This document shows, piece after piece, positions 56,339 to 64,000 of a stretch of 64,000 nt of DNA. A program made the translations under genes and the position numbers. The stretch covers positions 20,236,001-20,300,000 of the forward strand of contig JAPTYO010000003.1 of assembly GCA_036873135.1 (NCBI GenBank), written 5' to 3'. The notes below the pieces were generated by a model. It did no database searches and was not told the origin of the DNA. It saw only the letters and a program-made list of their open reading frames with translations. The stretch's first letter is position 1, and every line of letters starts with the position of its first letter. This DNA is from Clarkia xantiana subsp. parviflora (Eukaryota; Streptophyta; Magnoliopsida; Myrtales; Onagraceae).

Positions 56339-56832
56339 TATTATATAATCAACTAGATTATTATCTAATAAAAATTATAGAATCATTCATATAAAAATTT
56401 GATAAATTAATGAGAAAAAAAGTGAATCATAACTGAATTTGAATTTGAATAAATATAAATAGAAGTAAAAGCTAAAAAGATTTACATAAATTAAACTTAT
56501 ATATAATAAATACTTATTTATTAATCTATATTTAGTCTCCTTTTTCTCCATAAGTTTAGTTTTTTATGCGTTAGCCGGCCCCCACATCGCCAATTGGAGA
56601 CGACGAGTCAGGTCAAAACACTGCACCTTCCTTAAACATATCTTCCTCTTCTTCTTCTTCTCTCTCAAGACTCCTCTCTCAATTTCTCTTCCACTTCCTT
56701 TCGCCATGGATTCCACTCTATAACTCTTCTCCAACTGCATACCTCGAATCCTACGCTTGAAAGTTTCAAACTTGCTTCCTCCTCTCTAACCAGAGGCCCG
56801 ACGCCGTCCTCTGCCGACGTCCTCCGCCACCG
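56339..56832. promoter_or_regulatory. Upstream region of the membrane-protein gene
   Basis: AT-rich up to about 56570, then a pyrimidine-rich leader (TCTTCCTCTTCTTCTTCTTC, CTCTCTCAATTTCTC) running to the start codon at 56833. No specific element is assigned. Confidence 0.4.
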
Positions 56833-59137
56833 ATGGGCTTCTCCAAGGAAGAGAGGTCGAAGAAAATCCTTCGGGCCGTCAAAACCCTCTTCGTCTTGAT
56901 CACCATGTTGGTTTCTCTCCTCCTTTTCTCCGCCCCGATCCTTCTCGTAATCGCGGACACACTCTTGCCGTCTGCTCTGCTCTCTGCCTCTCTGTCGCCT
57001 GTCTCGGCGTCGCTGGACACTCTATCTTACCACTTTAGCAACTACGACTTTCGGTACTCGCTGGTTGATATTCCTCTCATCTCTATCGTCAGATCGGCCA
57101 TTATTATATGTAAGTCTTGATTCTTTTGCTAAAGTCTTGGCTGGGTGTCTCGTGGTGCCTGTCAGTTGTTTGATGGTTTGCCTGTTAGAAGTTTAAATTG
57201 GACAAATATCGTTCTATCATGATTTAGCTGAGTGGTATTTCCTTCTCCAGTTGGTAAATGATGTTAGAAATTATGATACCGTGATTGCCTGTTAAATTTC
57301 CTGCTCAATTTTCCAGTTCATAGATACTAAGATACAGAGTAAATTTATTATTAAATATTTTTAGCTGAGGCTGAATCTCTGAACTGGAATAAATTTAATA
57401 AGCGTTGATTTTGAGGAATTGACGGCAGTCCATCAAAATTTGTATTATTGGGTTCTCCAAAACAACCCTTACGTAGGTGACAAGGTTTTTCTTCCTTGAT
57501 TTTACAATGAACAATCCTCAAGTAAATAGACAAAGGTTTAGTTTTGTTTCTGTTTTGTTTTTTGTTTTAAATTAGAGGATGAAAGCGATTAACCTTTTGG
57601 CATTTTCATGTTTACTATTATATGTAGGTGTTTATAGCCTATGTGATGGGCCAAGGCTATCCCGAGGGCCTTACCTGGCGATAACAACAGTTTGTTCTTT
57701 ATCATCGCTGGTTTTCGTTTCGCTTAAAGCTTCTTTCGTGTTTGCTGAACCGAAGATGGACAGAGGAGGATACGTTAGCGCCATGGAAATGGCTCTTTTC
57801 ATCTCGTCGCTGCTTTTAGCAGTTGCTCACATTCTTGTGGCGTACAAAATTAGTTGCAGAGAAAGAAGAAAGCTTCTGGTGTACAAGATTGATATTGAAG
57901 CTGTAAGTCCTGCCTACTCTATCTATTGTTGGCTGCACAAGTTAAGTGAAGAAAATACAGCGATTAACGCTATTATTAGAATGATCAAAGTGGTTTTCTG
58001 CTGGTAGTTGATTATTTAGCCTATCAATACGAAATACACATAAGTGGAGAAACCAAAATGATATTTTGTAAACTAGAATTTGCTTGGAGTAGGAGAGTCA
58101 TTACTTTAATGGAGGAAGCTTTGAAAAAACTGAAACTCATTGGCTGCATCTAGAAGGTCAGAAATTCAAAATTGGTTCAATTCAAGATGGTGTTGTTAGC
58201 ATGTTGTCTCTGTCAATACATGTCATGACATCATTCTATAAGCCAATCTGTTTTCATGTATTTGTGTTGTCCACACACAAATACATCTTTCCCTCCACCA
58301 TCTAGTTGTAACTTGTAAAGTTGTAATAAGATAAAATGGCAAAAGTCAGTATAAAGTCTTACTCTTCACACTAATTTTAAGCCTTATTCTATACACATTT
58401 GAGTTCATACCCTATAATCTATATCAATACTCTTGTAATATTTTAAATTAATTTTCTTTGTTCTTCAAGTCATCCTTAGGATACCTCCTTAGTAGTCAGA
58501 AGAATACATCTAAACCTAACCCAGAGAATCTGAGAAAGTCAGCCATCACTTGTGGTGGGAAATTAGTTTGACTAAATCCAATATTTTTGTTTTTAACCAG
58601 AGGAATATCTTATTCCTTGTCCATTTCCAAAGGAATCTTTTCTTTACCCATTTCATGTGACTTTCTACCTTTTTATCCAGAGATTACATTTTATAATACC
58701 CAAAAGTTTGTTCCTTTCTCACCACTAATGACAGACCTGAACTTTTTTTGCTTACTATAAAAAAAAAGTTTTTTTTTTTTTTTTTTTTACAAATAAAAGC
58801 TAAATATAACCTTTATTTTAAGGTTTGTAGTGGATGAACACTAACTAATATATATATACACCAAATAAATGCATCAGCTAATGCGCTACCCTGTCCAATA
58901 CTAGAGCAGTTGGCATATCCTTTCTTTTTGTAATGAGGGATCTTGATTCTGCTAAATAAATATTGGATTTGTGAAGTTCCCATTAGTCTTGCACTTATCT
59001 TTTACCATACTGTAAGTTTCTTTTTACTCCCCAGTTCTGAATGTGGTGTTACATATGATGAACAGGTTTCAGCAGCAAGATTGGCTTCGCTTGGGAGCCA
59101 AAGATTCATCAAGTTGAAGGATAGAAGTGAGAGTTGA
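56833..59137 (+). CDS. Multi-pass membrane protein of unknown function
   Basis: Three exons, 56833-57109, 57628-57902 and 59066-59137, joined at GT..AG sites, give 207 residues starting MGFSKEERSKKILRAVKT. Four hydrophobic segments are visible: about 18-42, 78-98, 110-135 and 147-172. The loop CVYSLCDGPRLSRGPYL and the segment ending RRKLLVYKIDIEAVSA are typical of a conserved plant family whose members, as I recall them, carry an alpha/beta-hydrolase region after this membrane part. Here exon 3 ends after 23 codons with a basic tail (RFIKLKDRSES), so either this is a short paralogue, a gene cut after its membrane half, or an alternative transcript. I do not assign a function. Exon phases agree with one another, which supports the model. 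Confidence 0.7.
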
Positions 59138-61284
59138 CCGTTAACTTACTTTGACTGACTACCCTCTTTCCTAATCATCAGAATTCAGGTATAGTTTTTT
59201 TTTTAATTATAATTTTAAACTAGTTGATGAGTCAGCTTGGGATTGTTTTAAAATCCATGAAGAACATACTTTATGATGTGTTTAATTATTGATGATGACT
59301 CATCCATGACTGGGCAGCTGAATTGACTCAATTAACATGTTGGTTGTCACTTTTTCAGGAGGATCCGAAGGAGATATCTGAACCTGAATATCAAGGAAAG
59401 TCAATATTAGACAATTTTTTAGATTTTTTTTTTTTGTAGGTTGCTCTAGACAACATGCCATATACCATGGCATCAGGCACGATATTTTTGTTTCTATTTA
59501 TTATAATAGATATATTTGGTAATATAAATGTATTATTTGGCGGTAACAAAAAAAAGGTATTATTTGGCGTGTTGTACATATATATACTTTAGGAAAAATT
59601 TCATGGATATTCAAACTTTAGCAAATATTGCACCCTAAATTATATATTGATGTTAAATGACAAAAATAATGTTGGTTTAAATATATATATATATATATTT
59701 TTATCAAAAATACAAATTTAGACTAACGTCTAACAAAACACAGTTTATTTACCAAAAAGAAAATCAGGGTCGGTGATATAAACACAGTTTATGAATAAAT
59801 ACAATTATCCAATGTTGCTTCGTTACTCTAGAATTGAAGGTTTGGTGATTTAGCGTCAAGGATTGATTTTGATCTACTTAAAACATTTAGTTACATTTTC
59901 GAATTTTAAACCTTAAAATAACTCTCTCTCACCATTTACTTTCAAATTCTCTTTCAGTAACAATTTATATAATTTATACAATATTAAGCTAGCTTCGCGT
60001 GGTTCTACACCCATGTGTAAATAAAAATTAGAGCACCTTCACTTTTTAATAATTGGTTTCCTTTTAAATAATGGGTCACGGTTTACACTCTATAATTATG
60101 TAACGTAGTATTAGGGCCCGATTCTAAATAATGGTATAGGCCGTTGGGTTACTAGTATTTACTCCACGCACTCGATTTGTCGCATCGAGCTTGGGTTTGG
60201 GCTTGAAATGAAATCAGTTTAAATCAGTTTATATCCATATAAAGTTAAGCTAAATAGCTCCTACATTTAGTTCATGCAATCGATTGAAACCTAAGTATTT
60301 TCGTATGGTCGGATATTCCATCAGTTTTAATAGTAAGATTTGTCAATTTTTGACAACTTACAACAACTATCAAGATACAATAACACTACATTTTTTAGGG
60401 GCTACACTCATTTCTTAAATTAATAAATAAATAAAAAGAATAGTACAGAAGCCTTGGGCCAAAAAAAAAAAGTAAATAAGCTTTGATATATGAATTTATG
60501 GGCCAAAGCCTTGATACCACTTGATTGAGATCCTTGAAAAGTGCATCAATCTGACATGCCTAATGGTATTGGAAAATGTATGAGCAATCCAAGCCCAAGT
60601 ACGCCGACCTTGCCTGCCATTTATATATATATATATATAACTAATAATAATAATAATACTTGCAAATTAGAGGGGAAGATCCTTGCAAATTCATGATTAT
60701 ATATTTATTTTCATTATTTTGGTCAAATAGGAAAACATCAACGAAGGTGCATACCATTTTTTTGTATTTTATAAAAAGAAGTAAGCATTTTTTTTTTGTC
60801 AAGCAATTTATTAGACTGCCCGAATATGAGTTGACAAATTGTTCGATTCTCCGAACATCAAAATTAGCAATTTCTCGTATTTTTGTTCGTATGTGTTGAA
60901 TATGTAACTAATTCCGTCTAAATCAGACGGCTATATTAACAGAGTAACAATTTATACAAACATAAAATTTAAACTAGTAAAATGCTCATAAAAAAAAAAA
61001 AAAAAAGTTGAACCATCAATTTGCTCGACTCTGGAAACCTGAACTAGCAATAATTTGAATGCTATGAATTCCATAAATTTAATTAAGTAGAGTACCTATA
61101 TATATAACTATATAATTTAGAAGATGATTGTTGCGTGTCCTTCCAAACAACACCCAATGAGTAGAGTTCAAGTGGCGAGGATGTTCGCTTTATACCTAAC
61201 TTATAACTAGAATGCGACACTTGAGGGACCCACCACATAAGGTAAAGAAACCATCAACCATCCAATTCCAACCCCTCTACCCCA
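59138..61284. other. Intergenic between the membrane-protein and CP29 genes
   Basis: Mostly AT-rich, with several homopolymer runs. Short open frames (for example 60660-60899) are not recognisable proteins. The start of this stretch is probably the 3' untranslated region of the membrane-protein gene. Confidence 0.45.
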
Positions 61285-61285
61285 A

Positions 61286-61303
61286 GATAAGGCTTCAGAT
61301 AAG
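61286..61303 (+). promoter_or_regulatory. Paired I-box (GATAAG) motifs upstream of CP29
   Basis: GATAAGG at 61286-61292 and GATAAG at 61298-61303, about 130-150 bp before the start codon. GATA/I-box motifs are a known feature of light-regulated LHC and RBCS promoters. A CCAAT word lies just upstream (near 61260). Function here is inference. Confidence 0.5.
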
Positions 61304-61434
61304 CCCCAGAACATTCACATCCATCCAAACCCTAATTTTCTACGTGCCTCTCATTATTCATTATATTCTGTATCACTCTCTTTATACTTACTACATCAAC
61401 CCATCTCTCTTGCTTTCCCTGCTCCACCACCAAC

Positions 61435-63570
61435 ATGGCTGCTGCCACTCCCACCGCGTCGTCTTTCTTCGGGACCCGCCTCAAGAACCCGACCACGAAC
61501 GACGGGGGGAGGATCTACGCTCGGTTCGGGTTCAACTTCAATAAGAAGGTATACAAGAATGAGAACTGTATTATCGATCTTGTTTAGGGCTGAGTACATA
61601 TACAAATACTAAATCTATAACAATATAATAAGGAAAACATAATCGGATAATAATAGACTAAGAATATATCTATGATTTATCTGATTATAATAAAATATAT
61701 TTTAAATATATTTTATTTCCTTATAGAAGGCGCCCCCTAAAAAGTTGGCGCCCAAGAGAATCGAATCGGACGGGTTAGTTTGGTTCCCGGGTGCGACCCG
61801 ACCCGAGTGGCTAGACGGGTCGTTGGTGGGGGATCGGGGGTTCGACCCGTTAGGGTTGGGGAAGCCGGTGGAGTACCTGCAATTCGATTACGATTCGTTG
61901 GACCAGAACTTGGCGAAGAATGAGTACGGGGAGGTGATCGGGATCCGGACGGAGTCGAGTGAGGTGAACCCAACACCGTTACAGCCGTACGATGAGGTTT
62001 TCGGGTTGCAGAGGTTTCGGGAGTGTGAGGTGATTCATGGGAGGTGGGCAATGCTGGGTGTTCTTGGGGCTCTTGCTGTTGAGGGACTTACTGGTGTTGC
62101 ATGGCAAGATGCTGGAAAGGTATGTGGTAACCCTAATTAAATTACATAGTTTTTTGCATTGCTTTATTCATTATTTACCCATTGATAGTCAAAAGGAGCT
62201 TATTTGCGTTGAGTAATGATAGTTACATTCACAGTTAATTATATAGCTAGTGGCCATAAAGAAAAAAAATATATTTTTCTGTGGGGATAATTTTAAGGAC
62301 TGTTGGCAACACTTGTATTATGCTGCGTAATCATATATGTATTAATCTCCACTTGACCAATTAGTTTTTAAAAAGTATTTGTTATAAATATTTTTCAATT
62401 TTTAGAGTCTCAGAGTAAGATTTAAATTCTTAAGATCAAGTTAAAAGATAAATAATTGACTTTTTCTTAGTAGAATGCAAGTGTTTTTGTTTCTGTATGC
62501 AAGTGTTTTTGTTTGTCATTTTGCCGTATTTACTGTGTCGGTGGGTGGTGGTGTCCTTTCCATGTCGGAAGGGTATTGACTTTGAGTGGAGAGTGTCCAG
62601 TCCAGCATCGTGTCTTGTTTTCATCCATACTCCCAACCAAAAAAGTGTCACTAAACAAATAATAATAATAATAATAATAAAAAAAATACAGTGAATGCGA
62701 TAGATATGATGTGGGAGCAAGTCTCAGGTTAGGCCCAGAGTAAGGCCCAATCCTGACATAATTGGACCATCCGATGATTTTTTTTATTAAAAACAAACAT
62801 ATATTTTTCAAACACACTTAAGGCGGGTGATTGTGATGTTATTATCACTAATATCATAAGTATATTATGTTTTTCTACCGTACATTTTCATCACAATTAA
62901 CACATTTAACTATAATGTCTTTTTTGGTGGTCTCTACTAAAAGAATATTACGAAACTATAATGTCTTTCCAGTGTTCTCACCAAAAAAAAAAGTCTTTGA
63001 AGTGACTTATTTATGATATTATATATGGAACGAATAAGTGACTAAGCAATTGTCCTCTTAACATTTTTTTGTTTGCAATTTTTATCATAAACTTTGAAAA
63101 TAATATCAATTTCACCCATTAAAATTTATTTATCCCTAATTTTTTTTATACTAATTATTTACTTCTAACATAATTTTTAATTTCGTCCATATATAATAAC
63201 CTTTTAAAATAATGATACTACCTTTTTGTTTCCTTATCTATGAATTATATAGGTGGAGTTGATTGAGGGTTCATCCTATCTGGGGCAGCCACTCCCCTTC
63301 TCACTGACGAGTCTAATATGGATCGAGGCGCTCGTGATCGGGTACATCGAGTACCAGAGAAACGCTGAGCTCGACCCGGTCAAGCGACTCTACCCGGGCG
63401 GGTATTTCGACCCGTTAGGATTTGCAGCGGACCCGGACAAGTTGGAGAGCTTTCAGTTGGCTGAGATTAAACACGCTCGTTTGGCTATGGTCGCGTTTCT
63501 CATCTTCGGGCTCGAGGCGGCTTTCACTGGGAAAGGACCCATCAGCTTCGTCGCCACCTTCAGCCTCTAA
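61435..63570 (+). CDS. LHCB4.3: Photosystem II antenna CP29, short C-terminus type (LHCB4.3/LHCB8)
   Basis: Exons 61435-61548, 61727-62119 and 63253-63570 encode 274 residues. A ~29-residue transit peptide precedes the mature start RFGF. The chlorophyll-binding helices show HGRWAMLG after ECEVI (helix B) and [12 protein letters not shown] (helix A), and FDPLGLG and FDPLGFA precede the domains. CP29 connects the trimeric antenna to the photosystem II core in the thylakoid and takes part in energy dissipation. Ordinary LHCB4.1/4.2 proteins are about 290 residues with a C-terminal extension after the GKGPL/I motif; here the protein stops at [13 protein letters not shown], as in LHCB4.3. That subtype is often upregulated in strong light. 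The start, transit peptide and exon phases agree. Intron 2 is about 1.1 kb and carries no recognised element. Confidence 0.93.
62656..62682. repeat. (AAT)n microsatellite in a CP29 intron
   Basis: A run of about eight AAT/ATA units inside intron 2. Confidence 0.8.
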
Positions 63571-64000
63571 GCTTTGTTGCAAAGATTCAGTTCCGACCAG
63601 AATCTCAGCCCATATTTGAGTATGAGATTAGTTCGTTTAATAAGGTTCTACTTTTGTATTTTCTTCGGAGTTGGAGTTGGGTCGATCATGCTCTTGTATT
63701 ATCTTCGGAGTCATTCTGATCATATCATTGTAATATTATAATAAAGACAATGTGCACGCGCGTAACACGCTCATGTATCTAGTCTTTATAAGTGCCGGCC
63801 GGCCATGTGTGTCGTCGGACATATATATCTTATTTTGCTTGTCCCTAATTTATTCAACATATTGTTTACTTAATATACTGATTATTTTTAGTTCTTATGC
63901 TTTAGAGGAAAATGTTAAATTTTAACTTATCACGACTACATGAAACTTTAATTAAATTAGGATTTTAAATTTTGCATTACGGAGATTTAAACTCGTACGC
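63571..64000. other. CP29 3' flank with a Helitron-terminus-like motif
   Basis: The 3' untranslated region contains a repeated CTTGTATT(A/T)TCTTCGGAGT (63651 and 63692). At 63750-63782 GTGCACGCGCGTAACACGC is followed by TCATGTATCTAGT, like a decayed Helitron 3' end; no matching 5' end was found. The last 200 bases show nothing. Confidence 0.3.

Noticed and set aside
59588..59760. Another foldback element (ATTTCATGGATATTCAAACTTTAGC..)
   Set aside because: Words resemble the arms of the family, but no second arm, terminus or duplication could be found.

Overview
The window is nuclear DNA of a flowering plant, very probably a eudicot. Genes have short exons with GT..AG introns inside AT-rich DNA, there is a eukaryotic tRNA-Ser, and much of the intergenic space is plant mobile DNA (Helitrons, Mutator-like foldback elements, hAT and Harbinger-type MITEs, a Copia derivative, a tRNA-derived SINE). 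The CP29 gene is of the short C-terminus LHCB4.3/LHCB8 type, which is best known from eurosids, so a rosid is a reasonable but unproven guess. No species can be named from the sequence alone.

Six protein-coding genes can be assembled exon by exon. (1) 1116-3656 (+): a 2-oxoglutarate/Fe(II) dioxygenase of the jasmonate-induced oxygenase (JOX/JAO) type, 362 aa in 3 exons. (2) 13797-10058 (-): an Alfin-like PHD-finger protein, 242 aa in 5 exons. (3) 39446-41848 (+): an intronless CRINKLY4-related receptor-like kinase, 800 aa. (4) 48768-44603 (-): a plant phosphoinositide-specific phospholipase C, 594 aa in 9 exons. (5) 56833-59137 (+): a small multi-pass membrane protein, about 207 aa in 3 exons. 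(6) 61435-63570 (+): the CP29 antenna protein, 274 aa in 3 exons. A tRNA-Ser(UGA) lies at 17186-17105 (-). The genes are unrelated in function; each is an independent transcription unit and no cluster or operon is suggested.

Layout. 1-276 is the end of a foldback Mutator-like element (MULE). 600-1115 is the JOX promoter, where two tandem inverted-repeat MITEs each carry a G-box. 4.8-9.1 kb is a MITE nest with a perfect AT-rich palindrome, a hAT-type element and a Harbinger-type element. 14-16 kb and 21.9-25.9 kb are Helitrons, the latter block in tandem. 26.3-31.2 kb is a degenerate giant inverted duplication with MULEs in its arm and centre. 31.5-38 kb is Helitron-like debris with a recent 311-bp tandem duplication. 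49.4-53 kb holds a MITE, a hAT element, another MULE and a degenerate minisatellite. 53.36-56.33 kb is a young non-autonomous Copia retrotransposon.

The main observation in Part 2 is a superfamily of at least ten foldback MULEs. Seven have 9-bp target-site duplications I could read directly. They share an architecture (GGGTTAA/GGGTCAA ends, AT-rich arms, and in the larger copies a GC-rich core made of short self-complementary words) while differing in the core word used.
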